Positions 17,519 to 26,398 of a stretch of DNA of 44,841 nt are shown here, in pieces (position 1 is the first letter of the stretch; each line of letters opens with the position of its first letter). Below the pieces are notes generated by a model, which ran no database searches, was not told the DNA's origin, and worked only from the letters and a program-made list of their open reading frames with translations. The stretch covers positions 1 to 44,841 of the forward strand of contig CAIYTF010000033.1 of NCBI GenBank assembly GCA_903929035.1, given 5' to 3'. Source of the stretch: an uncultured Ignavibacteriales bacterium (GTDB lineage: Bacteria > Bacteroidota > Ignavibacteria > Ignavibacteriales > Ignavibacteriaceae). Made by a program: the position numbers and the translations under genes.

Positions 17519-18429
17519 CTATATTTAACAGTATTTTCAAAAGTATCAATTCCAAAACAAGCGGCTCTCGGCACAATCTTCTTGACAAGTCCTTGTAAAA
17601 CTTTTCCTGGTCCAACTTCAATAAATTCATCAAACCCGTCATTAAACATATTTTGAATAGTTTGTTCCCAAAGCACAGGAGCAGTAACTTGTTTATATAA
17701 AAGCTCTTTAATTACTCCGGGGTCTGTAACCGGAGATGCTGTTACGTTGGCATATACAGGCTTTTGGGCTTCAATGAAATTTGCAGTAAGCAATTCAGAT
17801 TGCAATTTATCTTGAGCCGACTGCATTAATGGGGAATGAAAAGCACCGCTTACTACAAGCTCTTTCACAATTTTAGCACCTTTTGCTCTGCAAAGTTCCA
17901 TAGCTTTTCTAACACCTTCAATTGATCCGGAAATAACTACCTGCCCCGGACAATTAAAGTTAGCCGGTTGAACAATCCCTTCCGATTGAGCTTCAGTACA
18001 AGCCTCAACAATCTTTTCCGTAGATAGTCCAAGTACGGCAGCCATAGTTCCACGGTTGTCAATCCCCGCTTGCTGCATAGAACTACCTCTAAAACTCACG
18101 AGTCTCAGTGCATCGATATATAACATTGCTCCACACGCAACAAGAGCAGAATATTCTCCAAGAGAATGCCCCGCTGCACCATCAAATTCCAATGTTCTTA
18201 ACAATGAAGCAAGCACAACACTATGCACAAAAATTGCAGGTTGAGTATATTTTGTCTGCTTTAATTCTTCTTCAGGACCATTAAACATAATATAAGATAA
18301 TGAGAAACCAAGTACTTCATCGGCAGTTTTAATCATTTCTTTTGCTTCAGCAGAATTATCAAAAAGACTCTTCGCCATTCCAATATATTGTGCTCCTTGC
18401 CCGGGGAAAAGAAGTGCACGTTTACCCAT
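17515..18429 (-). CDS. fabD: Malonyl-CoA:ACP transacylase
   Basis: Moves malonyl from CoA to ACP. Its start MGKRALLFPGQGAQ is typical. The nucleophile is S89 in GHSLGEY, the catalytic histidine is in SGAFHSPLM near 198, and the family ending VGPGKVLQGLVKK is present. I chose the ATG at 18429, which overlaps the fabH stop as TAATG; a longer frame starting five codons upstream would run into fabH. It has 304 residues from that start. It is coupled to fabH upstream and the Cys-cluster gene downstream. Confidence 0.94.
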   Translation of the reverse strand: MGKRALLFPGQGAQYIGMAKSLFDNSAEAKEMIKTADEVLGFSLSYIMFNGPEEELKQTKYTQPAIFVHSVVLASLLRTLEFDGAAGHSLGEYSALVACGAMLYIDALRLVSFRGSSMQQAGIDNRGTMAAVLGLSTEKIVEACTEAQSEGIVQPANFNCPGQVVISGSIEGVRKAMELCRAKGAKIVKELVVSGAFHSPLMQSAQDKLQSELLTANFIEAQKPVYANVTASPVTDPGVIKELLYKQVTAPVLWEQTIQNMFNDGFDEFIEVGPGKVLQGLVKKIVPRAACFGIDTFENTVKYR

Positions 18430-19430
18430 TAGTCTATGCCCCAAACAATATACATTGAACCCCAGGTAAAACCAGCTCCAAATGCAGCAAGAATCAGCTT
18501 ATCACCTTTCTTTACTTTTCCATCGCGATAATATTCTGTGAGGCAAAGCGGAATTGTGGCAGCAGTCGTATTACCATATTTACCAATGTTAATCATCACC
18601 TTATCGCGTGTAATATTCATTTTCTTGGCAGTTGCATCTATAATTCTCAAGTTAGCCTGATGAGGAACTAAATAAGCAACATCATCGCCTGTTAAATTAT
18701 GTTTTTGCATTATTTTATATGAAACATCCGCCATACCGTTAACTGCAGCTTTAAAAACAGTTTTCCCGTCTTGATAAATAAAATGATAGCCTTTATCGAT
18801 AGTTTCATACGAAGCAGGATTTTTCGAACCTCCTCCGAGCATACATAAAGCATCTTTGCCGCTGCCATCACAATGAAGAATTGAATCTTGAATGCCATAG
18901 TTCGTATCGCTTGTGGATTCAAGCAATACCGCGCTTGCAGCGTCACCGAAAAGAATACAAGTATTTCTATCAGTATAATCAATTACTGAACTCATCTTAT
19001 CAGCCCCGATTACAACAACTTTTTTATACCGACCGCTTTCTATAAGAGCGGAACCTGTTTCTAATCCAAATAAAAAGCCGGAACAGGCTGCAGATAAATC
19101 AAAGCCCCACGCATTTTTTGCACCCACATTGTTTTGTACAATGCAGGCTGTTGCAGGGAAAAACATATCAGGTGTGATAGTACAGATTATTATCACATCA
19201 ATATCTTCAGCCTGTAAACCCGATGAAGCCATTAAATCTCTTAAAGCTCCGGTTGCAAGGTCACTTGTCGTTCCGTTTTCAATTATTCTCCGTTCACTAA
19301 TACCTGTCCGCGAAAGGATCCATTCATTAGTAGTATCAACAATTTTTTCAAAATATTTATTATCTAACACAGTTTCCGGTACATACATTCCAACACCGGT
19401 AATAACTGCATTTTGTGTTCTATTGGTCAT
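18429..19430 (-). CDS. fabH: 3-oxoacyl-ACP synthase III
   Basis: Starts fatty acid synthesis by condensing acyl-CoA with malonyl-ACP. The Cys-His-Asn triad is visible: C116 in DLSAACSGF, His in VPHQANLRI, and Asn in IGKYGNTTAA. It has 333 residues. Its start overlaps the last 11 bases of plsX, and its TAA stop overlaps the fabD ATG by one base, so plsX, fabH and fabD are translationally linked. Confidence 0.96.
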   Translation of the reverse strand: MTNRTQNAVITGVGMYVPETVLDNKYFEKIVDTTNEWILSRTGISERRIIENGTTSDLATGALRDLMASSGLQAEDIDVIIICTITPDMFFPATACIVQNNVGAKNAWGFDLSAACSGFLFGLETGSALIESGRYKKVVVIGADKMSSVIDYTDRNTCILFGDAASAVLLESTSDTNYGIQDSILHCDGSGKDALCMLGGGSKNPASYETIDKGYHFIYQDGKTVFKAAVNGMADVSYKIMQKHNLTGDDVAYLVPHQANLRIIDATAKKMNITRDKVMINIGKYGNTTAATIPLCLTEYYRDGKVKKGDKLILAAFGAGFTWGSMYIVWGID

Positions 19431-20472
19431 TTTTATCAGACTCCTTCTCTAATCCATATTCTTTGACAGCATCTCCAATCCGCTGTACAATCCGTTTTTG
19501 ATGCATCTCGCGTGCCCGCAGCACCATATTTTTTATAGCTTTTGGACCGCTTGAACCGTGCCCGATAATACTTATACCTTTTACGCCTAAAAGCGGCACT
19601 CCGCCATATTCCTGTGGATCAACACTTTTCATTGCCTTTCTTAACGTGTTTCTCGCCATTAATAAAACAATTTTGGCATATAAAGATTTTTCCGCCTGTT
19701 GCTTTAGTAAATGTTGTAAAAAACTCTTAAAGCCCTCACCAAACTTTAGCACGATATTTCCGACAAACCCATCGCACAAAACAATGTGTACAGTCCCTTT
19801 TAGGATATCCCGACCTTCAATATTACCAATAAAATTTAGATTAGTCTTCTTGAGAAGCGCGAAAGTTTCAAGGGTTACCTTGTTCCCTTTCGAGTCCTCT
19901 TCACCGACACTTAATAATCCGATTTTGGGATTTGTAATTCCATAGATTTCTCGAACAAAAATACTTCCCATCAATGCAAATTCGAGTAAATGCATAGGTT
20001 TAGAATCAACATTGGCACCAACATCAAATATAGTTGTAATTCCTGATTCATTAGGAAAAAAAGAACCCATTGTTGCACGACTTATTCCGGCAATTCTACC
20101 GATAATAAATGTAGAAGCTGCCATCATTGCCCCCGTATTTCCGGCACTGACAAAAGCATCATACTTGCCGCTGCGAATTAATTCACAACCGCGTACAATT
20201 GAAGAATCCTTTTTTACTTTAATAGCTTCGGCAGGTTTATCCCCCATCTCTATAACTTCCGAAGCATCAATAATGCGTTCAGGATCAAAGTAAAGGGTTT
20301 GCTCTTTCAGAATTTTTTCAAGTTCAAGTTTTCTCCCGATGAGAAAAACCTCTATATCAGAATTCTCTTTTTGCGCCTGTACTGCACCTTGCACACAAAT
20401 GAGAGGGGCATTGTCCCCTCCCATAGCATCAACAATTACTTTACAAGGCACCGTAGATAAGGTAGATGTCAT
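19420..20472 (-). CDS. plsX: Phosphate acyltransferase PlsX
   Basis: Makes acyl-phosphate from acyl-ACP for phospholipid synthesis. Family signatures are VDAMGGDNAP at the N-terminus, VSAGNTGAMMAAS, DVGANVDSKPMHL, VLCDGFVGNIVLK, and GGVPLLGVKGISIIGHGSS. At 350 residues it is normal length. It follows rpmF by 17 bases, the usual rpmF-plsX-fabH order in many bacteria. Confidence 0.95.
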   Translation of the reverse strand: MTSTLSTVPCKVIVDAMGGDNAPLICVQGAVQAQKENSDIEVFLIGRKLELEKILKEQTLYFDPERIIDASEVIEMGDKPAEAIKVKKDSSIVRGCELIRSGKYDAFVSAGNTGAMMAASTFIIGRIAGISRATMGSFFPNESGITTIFDVGANVDSKPMHLLEFALMGSIFVREIYGITNPKIGLLSVGEEDSKGNKVTLETFALLKKTNLNFIGNIEGRDILKGTVHIVLCDGFVGNIVLKFGEGFKSFLQHLLKQQAEKSLYAKIVLLMARNTLRKAMKSVDPQEYGGVPLLGVKGISIIGHGSSGPKAIKNMVLRAREMHQKRIVQRIGDAVKEYGLEKESDKNDQ

Positions 20473-20489
20473 TCAGTTTCTATTGAAAC

Positions 20490-20669
20490 TTACGACTTTG
20501 GGATTAGCACTGAACGGCCATCATAGTTGCCGCAGGAGGTACAAGCACTGTGGGTTAATTTCAACTCTCCACAATTTGAACATTTTCCTAATGAAGGAGC
20601 AGCTGCCTTGTAGTGAGTTCTTCTTTTATCCCGTCGAGTTTTCGACATCTTCCGTTTGGGATTTGGCAT
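20490..20669 (-). CDS. rpmF: 50S ribosomal protein L32
   Basis: A 59-residue protein starting [20 protein letters not shown] and carrying two CxxC pairs (C30/C33 and C43/C46), the zinc-binding form of L32. It is too short for a length-filtered frame search but clear by eye. It lies between the DUF177 gene (26-base gap) and plsX, its standard place. Initiation is from ATG at 20669. Confidence 0.95.
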   Translation of the reverse strand: MPNPKRKMSKTRRDKRRTHYKAAAPSLGKCSNCGELKLTHSACTSCGNYDGRSVLIPKS

Positions 20670-20695
20670 TTTATATTTCTCGCGATTATTTATTA

Positions 20696-21199
20696 TTAAT
20701 TAGAATTTAATCTCTTTTTAAGGTCTGCGAATGGTGAAAATGGATTAATATCATCTTCCAAACACGAACACTTCTCGGTATTTAAATCAACTCCGCATCT
20801 CGGACACAAACCTTTACAATCCTCATTACATAAATTTTTAACAGGTATTGCAAGGTGTGCAAAATCATATATGTCTCTGCTAATATCAATAGTATCTGTT
20901 TCCGGAGTAATATACTCAACGTTTGTATCGTCATTTTCTCCGGACGGCTTGCCATACAAATATATCATTTTGTAATCACATTTAAGCGGACTTGAATATT
21001 CGATACCGCACCTGTCACACTCCTGACAAGTTGTAAGAGAAATCTCAACTTTCAGCACAATCTGATGGGAAGACTTATCAATTTCTACATCTACTTTAAA
21101 CAAATCAACAAACGGCTCCCCGAGGTTTGACTGCTTGGCAGTACCCTCGAAATCCATTTTATGATGCACAAAACTAAGATTTGAAATTTTTATTTTCAT
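20696..21199 (-). CDS. DUF177/YceD family protein
   Basis: A 167-residue protein with C-terminal cysteine pairs (CQECDRCG, then [13 protein letters not shown] and CSC). This is the usual layout of YceD/DUF177 proteins, which almost always stand just before rpmF. Plant and bacterial relatives have been linked to 23S rRNA accumulation, but the molecular role is unsettled. It is the first gene of the fatty acid operon, with a sigma70-like promoter 24-52 bases upstream. Confidence 0.88.
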   Translation of the reverse strand: MKIKISNLSFVHHKMDFEGTAKQSNLGEPFVDLFKVDVEIDKSSHQIVLKVEISLTTCQECDRCGIEYSSPLKCDYKMIYLYGKPSGENDDTNVEYITPETDTIDISRDIYDFAHLAIPVKNLCNEDCKGLCPRCGVDLNTEKCSCLEDDINPFSPFADLKKRLNSN

Positions 21200-21222
21200 T
21201 TTACAGAAAAATATGACTTATA

Positions 21223-21251
21223 AATATAAGAAACTGTTAATTCTTTCGCAA
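21223..21251 (-). promoter_or_regulatory. Sigma70-like promoter of the rpmF-fab operon
   Basis: Read on the minus strand, TTGCGA (21246-21251) and TATATT (21223-21228) are 17 bases apart, with a leader of about 17 bases to the DUF177 ATG. It is the only good promoter match upstream of the DUF177-rpmF-plsX-fab run. Sequence match only. Confidence 0.45.
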
Positions 21252-21643
21252 TATTTCATTAAAAATTTAAATGATTGAATTCGCGAGATATTATCAAAAA
21301 CCATCTTATTCCCCATAGCAAGTTCAACTTATTACCCCGCATATAAGTGCAATATAGCGATTTAAATTTAAAGTCGAAATAGCCACTTTAGCGTTTCTGA
21401 TTCCGGCAGATTTAAGTTATCTGCAAGAATTTCCTGTAATAATAACTTGATAAGCATTATGAGCAATACGGGGCCGAGTATATTGCACCTGCCATAATGG
21501 GCGGAAAATAAGTCTTGTCAGTCTTCAAGTACCCTGTTAAAAGTAAAGATAATGAACCTGTATGGCGCACAACATTTTTCTCCTATTATGAGAATAGTTA
21601 GAGATGACCTAAACAGTTACAAATCCCTAAATTTTGTTTATTT

Positions 21644-21722
21644 GGTGTTCGACAAATTGTCCTGTATTATGATTGCCGTTCGTTGAGCGAAGCTTGTTAA
21701 GGACAATTTGTAGTACAACACC
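21644..21722. repeat. Imperfect inverted repeat, 79 bases
   Basis: ACAAATTGTCC (21652-21662) pairs perfectly with GGACAATTTGT (21701-21711), and the outer GGTGTT (21644-21649) pairs with AACACC (21717-21722). The loop contains a second small hairpin, TTCG-TTGAG-CGAA. It could be a degenerate mobile element or a structured RNA. It lies just upstream of the lipoprotein promoter. Confidence 0.6.
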
Positions 21723-21726
21723 CATA

Positions 21727-21756
21727 TTTGCTGTTTGCGATTTATAAATAAATTTG
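21727..21756 (+). promoter_or_regulatory. Bacteroidetes-type promoter of the lipoprotein gene
   Basis: TTTG (21727-21730) is followed after 18 bases by TAAATTTG (21749-21756), matching the known Bacteroidetes -33 TTTG and -7 TAnnTTTG form. The ATG of the lipoprotein follows 51 bases later, with a GGAG 12 bases before it. Confidence 0.5.
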
Positions 21757-21807
21757 TATTATTCAATTGAAAATTTATTGCCACCTTAAAATCCGGAGTT
21801 TGTTTAT

Positions 21808-22932
21808 ATGAGAAAAATTCTGCTTCCTATTTGTGTTATATTTATCCTTATGGTTATTGGCTGTAAAAAGGATTCAAATCCTGTAACCGGAGCAAATCCT
21901 AATGTTCCTGTATTAACTGCCCCTGCAGATGGAGCAACAGACCAAAGTAATACACCAACATTAACTTGGAATGCTGTTACCGGTGCGGTAAGTTATCATC
22001 TCCAAGTATCTGCAAGCAATACATTTGCTGCAATGATAGTAGATGACAGCACAATAACAGGTACAACAAGGCAATTAATCGGCTTAACGAATAACACATT
22101 ATATTATTGCCGTGTGAGTGCAACGAATAATGCCGGAACGTCATCTTATTCGAGTACACGGAAATTTACAACGATGTCGGCAACACCTGTTCCTGCAGGA
22201 ATGGTACTGGTAAAGAGCGGCACATTTACGATGGGCAACATAAGCGGAGATTCAGACGAACAGCCAACACATTCAGTGACATTAAGCAGTTTTTATATAA
22301 GTAAAACGGAAGTAACACAGGGACAGTGGAAAGCTGTGATGGGCAGCAACCCGAGCCATTTCAAGGGATTAGGCGACAACGGACCTGTAGAGAGTGTAAG
22401 TTGGTATGACTGCATAAGCTACTGCAATAAACTGAGCATAAAAGAAAGCAAGCCACCTGTTTACAGTATAAATGGAAATACAAGTCCGAGCAGTTGGAAA
22501 AGTGGCACGATAGTGCGAGATACAAGTGCGAAAGGCTACAGGTTACCAACCGAAGCAGAATGGGAATACGCTGCAAGAGGCGGTAATCAAAGTCATAGCT
22601 ATACATACAGTGGCAGCAACAATCTGGATAGTGTAGGCTGGTATTATGGTAATTCAGAAAGAACAACACATCAGGTAGGCACAAAGGCAGCAAACGAATT
22701 GGGCATATTCGATATGAGCGGAAATGTATTTGAATGGTGCTGGGATTGGGGTGTCGCATATAGCAGTTCTGCACAGACAAATCCGACAGGTCCATCAAGT
22801 GGAAGTTGGCATCTCCTTCGTGGCGGTTCGTGGGACCTCAATAGTTACTACTGCCGTGTGTCGTTTCGCGGCAGCATTTACCCGGGCAGCAATTACAATG
22901 TTATTGGTTTTCGTGTAGTTGAGGACTTCTGA
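21808..22932 (+). CDS. Lipoprotein with Fn3 and FGE/C-type-lectin-like domain
   Basis: A 374-residue surface lipoprotein candidate. A short hydrophobic signal ends at the lipobox VIGC (C19). One Fn3-like domain follows (about 33-122, VPVLTAPADGA to SSTRKFTT). Then comes an FGE-sulfatase/SUMF1 domain (about 130-374): GMVLVKSGTFTMG, SKTEVTQGQWKAVMG, RLPTEAEWEYAARGG, DMSGNVFEWCWDW, LLRGGSW and GFRVV. It is unlikely to be a working formylglycine-generating enzyme, since the C-terminal SxxxCRVSFRG segment has one cysteine and not the redox pair. The last 35 codons resemble a variable region of a diversity-generating retroelement target. It stands alone with its own promoter. The ligand is unknown. 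Confidence 0.82.
   Translation: MRKILLPICVIFILMVIGCKKDSNPVTGANPNVPVLTAPADGATDQSNTPTLTWNAVTGAVSYHLQVSASNTFAAMIVDDSTITGTTRQLIGLTNNTLYYCRVSATNNAGTSSYSSTRKFTTMSATPVPAGMVLVKSGTFTMGNISGDSDEQPTHSVTLSSFYISKTEVTQGQWKAVMGSNPSHFKGLGDNGPVESVSWYDCISYCNKLSIKESKPPVYSINGNTSPSSWKSGTIVRDTSAKGYRLPTEAEWEYAARGGNQSHSYTYSGSNNLDSVGWYYGNSERTTHQVGTKAANELGIFDMSGNVFEWCWDWGVAYSSSAQTNPTGPSSGSWHLLRGGSWDLNSYYCRVSFRGSIYPGSNYNVIGFRVVEDF
22830..22914 (+). other. Putative DGR-type variable region in the lipoprotein gene
   Basis: After RGGSW the residues DLNSYY, then CRVS-F-R, then GSIY, P, GSNYNV and IGFRV follow. The 17 residues in the blocks where known FGE-type variable regions carry template AAY codons are all NNY codons here (GAC CTC AAT AGT TAC TAC; TTT; GGC AGC ATT TAC; GGC AGC AAT TAC AAT GTT). 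No Lys, Glu, Gln, Met or Trp occurs among them. The framework codons between (CGT GTG TCG, CGC, CCG) look fixed. No template copy or reverse transcriptase is in the window. Confidence 0.4.
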
Positions 22933-23097
22933 TTAGCCCTTTGCCTTTTTTGAGATTTGTGTTGAAATCGATTAGTAAAATACGGGAGCAGATTTGTTCT
23001 CGTGATGAAAATATTCTGAACAGTGACGTATCCCGATATGATTGGAATTTCGCCTTATGAATGGTTCAAGATAAGAGTATGATTTCTGATTCAGGAT

Positions 23098-24501
23098 GTG
23101 ATTGTAGAAAATAAACATAAGCCCAATACAGTTTTTCATATTGAAAACACGCGGATGGACAAATTATTTTTTCCTTTATCTGAAACAGGGCGAATAGCTA
23201 TAATATGCCAATCACTCCGGATTCAGGCATTAGTAATTTTAGATCTATTGTTTCGAAACAAGTCTATCGCGCTTGTTAATCCTATTATGGCAAAGGGGCA
23301 AATTGATATCCTCCTTAGAGAATGTAATATTTCGGCAGTTGTTACCGACTTAGATTATTTATTTGATGAAACCGTTCTTGTTTACCGACTATCAAAAGAT
23401 AAACTGCAATCTGATTTTAGCACAAATGAGCGGATTGAAACGGAAAATTATTCAATTGAATTATTAGATGATAATCAGGATATTATTATTTTCTCATCAG
23501 GTTCATCAGGCAGACCAAAAGCAGTACAATTAACGGTAAAACAATTTAAGTCCGCGTATAACAACTCGGAGAAATTATTAAAATATTCTGAAAAGGATGC
23601 GTGGGTACTGTCATTACCATTGTATCACGTATCAGGGTTTTCCATTTTATTTCGCGCGCTTTATTCACACGCGACCGTTATTATTCCTCAAGATTTTTCA
23701 AGTTTAGCGATAGAGTCTATTCTAATAAAACATCCGATCACGTATATTTCTCTTGTTCCCGCGCAGTTACAGCATTTAATAAATAACAATGTAGTTCCTC
23801 CGCCAACATTAAAACTAACTTTGCTTGGGGGTGCCGCGTTTGAAAATGATTTAGTCCGGCAGGCATTAAATTCCGGTTGGCAACCCGCGAAAGTATATGG
23901 TTCATCCGAGACTGCTGCATTCATTACAATATTGTTTCCTGAAGATTTTATCAGCAATCCAAATTCAGTAGGAAAACCTCTTCCAAATGTTTCATTACGC
24001 TGTGAGAGAAAAGGATTACTCTCGGATAACGAATATGGCGAAATTGTTGCGCGCTCGGAATCCTTGGCAAAAGGATATTTGAATAATATAAAACAATCAT
24101 CGGAAAAATTTGTGAATGGAGAGTATTATACAGGCGACGCGGGCTATATCGATGATGAAGGATTTTTGTTTATAAAGGCAAGATTAGATGATGTGATTAA
24201 TACCGGCGGGGAAAAAGTCTATCCGGCAGAAATAAATAGTGCCCTAAAGTCTGTGGATGGTATTGCTGATTGTGCAACGGTCGGGATGCCAGATAGCAAA
24301 TGGGGTAGTGCTGTCTGTTCTTTAGTTGTTCTAAAAAAAGGGTTCGAAATAGATGAACAAAGCTTAAAATTACAGTTACGTGAGAAGCTTGCCTCATTTC
24401 AAATACCGAAAATCATTTATTTTGCCGACAAGATACCTTATAATGAGCAAGGCAAAATAGACCGCGCGATAGTGTTGCAAATCTTATTGAAAAGTATTTA
24501 A
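23098..24501 (+). CDS. menE: Acyl-CoA ligase, o-succinylbenzoate-CoA ligase-like
   Basis: An adenylating enzyme of the ANL superfamily; MenE activates o-succinylbenzoate in menaquinone synthesis. It has the P-loop IIIFSSGSSGRPKAVQLT (about 127-144), LPLYHVSGFSILFRAL, YGSSETAAF, YYTGDAGYIDDEGF, the hinge ARLDDVINTGGEKVYPAEI and the C-terminal catalytic lysine in NEQGKIDRAIV. The pattern resembles MenE, but no other men gene is near. The only early start is GTG at 23098 (next ATG 23155), and the protein lacks the first 25-50 residues usual in the family. It may be N-terminally shortened. Other small acids remain possible substrates. Confidence 0.7.
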   Translation: MIVENKHKPNTVFHIENTRMDKLFFPLSETGRIAIICQSLRIQALVILDLLFRNKSIALVNPIMAKGQIDILLRECNISAVVTDLDYLFDETVLVYRLSKDKLQSDFSTNERIETENYSIELLDDNQDIIIFSSGSSGRPKAVQLTVKQFKSAYNNSEKLLKYSEKDAWVLSLPLYHVSGFSILFRALYSHATVIIPQDFSSLAIESILIKHPITYISLVPAQLQHLINNNVVPPPTLKLTLLGGAAFENDLVRQALNSGWQPAKVYGSSETAAFITILFPEDFISNPNSVGKPLPNVSLRCERKGLLSDNEYGEIVARSESLAKGYLNNIKQSSEKFVNGEYYTGDAGYIDDEGFLFIKARLDDVINTGGEKVYPAEINSALKSVDGIADCATVGMPDSKWGSAVCSLVVLKKGFEIDEQSLKLQLREKLASFQIPKIIYFADKIPYNEQGKIDRAIVLQILLKSI

Positions 24502-24534
24502 ATTTGCAATCATTAATAAAAATTATTCTATAAA

Positions 24535-25386
24535 ATGACTATTGGTAAATATACACTTCATCAAATTGACAGCGGCTTTTTCGCGCTGGATGGCGGAGCA
24601 ATGTTTGGTATTATTCCAAAACCGCTTTGGACAAAAACAAATATCGCCGATGATCGCAACAGGATTAAACTTACAACGAGAAATCTGCTATTGGTAAATG
24701 ATTCACGGAAAATTCTCATTGATACCGGTATGGGGCAGAAGTGGGATAAAAAATCCAAGGATATATATGCCATTGATCAAACTGAGAGTGAATTGACTAA
24801 TTCTTTACAATTTCTTGGAATTGAACCTGAAGATATTACGGATGTACTTCTAACTCATCTCCACTTTGATCATACCGGCGGTTCTACTGTTCTAAGGAAT
24901 AATAAATTAGAACCGGCATTTCCGAATGCTTCATATTACGTACAGGAACAAAATTTTGAATGGGCTCAGCACTCTACAGAAAGAGACAAAGGCAGTTACA
25001 TAAAGGAAAACTTTGAAATTCTTGCCAAAGAGGGATTACTTAAAGTGCTGAAAGGAAATGTGGAAAAACTTGATGAAGAAATTTCTATCGTGCGTGTGAA
25101 TGGGCATACTCGCGGACAACAATTATTTCATCTGCACGACAGTTCGACAAACCTGCTTTATTGTGCAGATATTCTCCCGACAGCAGGACACCTGCCTTTG
25201 CAATACATACCCGGATACGATTTGCAGCCTCTCATCACACTGCAGGAACGAAAATTATTATGGAAGAAAGCAGCGGAAGAAGATTGGTTTTTGTTTTTGG
25301 AACACGACCCTGAAAATTGCTGTATAAAAATTGAATCCACTGAAGATGGCTATCTGGTGGCGGAACAGTATGATCGGCTTCCTTGA
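24535..25386 (+). CDS. MBL-fold metallohydrolase
   Basis: A 283-residue metallo-beta-lactamase-fold enzyme. The zinc-binding motif THLHFDHTGGS is at about residue 106, preceded by ILIDTGMGQKW. Later ligands are in VRVNGHTRGQQ, LLYCADILPTAGH and LFLEHDPE. Overall it looks like the cytosolic quorum-quenching/hydrolase branch and not glyoxalase II, but the substrate cannot be inferred. It follows the ligase by 33 bases and precedes queG by 69 bases. Confidence 0.83.
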   Translation: MTIGKYTLHQIDSGFFALDGGAMFGIIPKPLWTKTNIADDRNRIKLTTRNLLLVNDSRKILIDTGMGQKWDKKSKDIYAIDQTESELTNSLQFLGIEPEDITDVLLTHLHFDHTGGSTVLRNNKLEPAFPNASYYVQEQNFEWAQHSTERDKGSYIKENFEILAKEGLLKVLKGNVEKLDEEISIVRVNGHTRGQQLFHLHDSSTNLLYCADILPTAGHLPLQYIPGYDLQPLITLQERKLLWKKAAEEDWFLFLEHDPENCCIKIESTEDGYLVAEQYDRLP

Positions 25387-25455
25387 AAATATAGATGAAC
25401 CGAAGTCCGGATTTGTTATAGTTTTTTTGGGGATGACCGATATTAGTTTTCAATC

Positions 25456-26385
25456 GTGAAAATATCAAATGCCATTGTTGAGCAAATCGCGTTACGGTTA
25501 GGATTTACATTAGTTGGTTTCACATCGGCGGAATTATTGCAAAAAGAAACAGCCTTTTATCGAAAATGGCTGAATAACGGGTACGGGGCAGAGATGGAAT
25601 ATATGAATCGGAATATTGATAAGCGTGCAAATGTTAAATTAGTATATCACGAAGCCCGCTCGGTAGTCTCACTCGGAATAAACTATTATGTTCCTTTGAA
25701 TCACGTTGACAACGAGCGTGAAGGAAAAATATCGCGATATGCCTGGGGAAAAGATTATCATCTTGTTCTGTGGAATAAATTAGGTGAACTTATTAAAGAA
25801 CTGAAAACAATCGATGCCAAATTTATCGGGATGAGTTACGTGGATACCGGTCCTGTTATGGATAAAGTTTGGGCAGTTCGCTCAGGATTAGGATGGATGG
25901 GAAAACATACTAATGTAATAAATCCTGCAAAAGGCAGTTGGTTCTTTATTGCCGCGATAATTACAAATTATGAATTTGATCAAAGCAATGTTGTTGCAGA
26001 TCATTGCGGGACTTGCACCGCTTGCTTGGATGCCTGCCCTACCAGCGCATTCCCTTCCCCGTATGTCTTAGATGCCCGCAAATGTATTTCATATCAGACA
26101 ATTGAAAATATGAGTGATATACCCGAATTATTGTCCGGAAAATTTAACGGGTGGATTTTTGGCTGTGATATATGTCAGGATGTTTGCCCTTGGAACAAGA
26201 AATTTTCTTTTGAGACAGGAGAGAATGAATTTTTTCCGGCAGATGGAAAGATCGCGATAGCTTTGAGTGAAGTTGAGGCGATGACAGAAAAGTCATTCAA
26301 GGAGCAATTTGCAGAAAGTCCAATCAAGCGGGCAAAACTGAAAGGATTAAAGAGGAACGCAAAGTTTTTGAAAAAGAATATTTGA
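25456..26385 (+). CDS. queG: Epoxyqueuosine reductase
   Basis: Performs the last step of queuosine synthesis in tRNA, reducing epoxyqueuosine with cobalamin and two 4Fe-4S clusters. Cluster cysteines are in CGTCTACLDACP (C184, C187, C190, C194), RKCISY and CDICQDVCP (C237, C240, C244). The substrate/cobalamin region has VSLGINYY, RYAWGKDYH, YVDTGPVMDK and GLGWMGKHTN. The start is GTG. At 309 residues it is the short form without the C-terminal HEAT repeats. Confidence 0.93.
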   Translation: MKISNAIVEQIALRLGFTLVGFTSAELLQKETAFYRKWLNNGYGAEMEYMNRNIDKRANVKLVYHEARSVVSLGINYYVPLNHVDNEREGKISRYAWGKDYHLVLWNKLGELIKELKTIDAKFIGMSYVDTGPVMDKVWAVRSGLGWMGKHTNVINPAKGSWFFIAAIITNYEFDQSNVVADHCGTCTACLDACPTSAFPSPYVLDARKCISYQTIENMSDIPELLSGKFNGWIFGCDICQDVCPWNKKFSFETGENEFFPADGKIAIALSEVEAMTEKSFKEQFAESPIKRAKLKGLKRNAKFLKKNI

Positions 26386-26398
26386 CTTTCTGCTTTAG

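Larger units (their letters stand above)
21252..21807. other. Intergenic region with inverted repeats, no gene seen
   Basis: Some 550 bases between the DUF177 promoter and the lipoprotein gene. I see no convincing reading frame or known RNA. It holds a 10-base inverted pair GTGCAATATA/TATATTGCAC (21347-21356, 21479-21488), the 79-base inverted repeat at 21644-21722, and the lipoprotein promoter at 21727-21756. Confidence 0.6.

Noticed and set aside
21644-21722. A T-loop-like GTTCGAC that could suggest a tRNA
   Set aside because: No acceptor, D or anticodon arms can be folded around it; it is part of a simple inverted repeat.
21808-22932. A true formylglycine-generating enzyme
   Set aside because: Only one cysteine is in the C-terminal active-site region, no sulfatase gene is near, and the protein is a lipoprotein; the domain is likely binding only.
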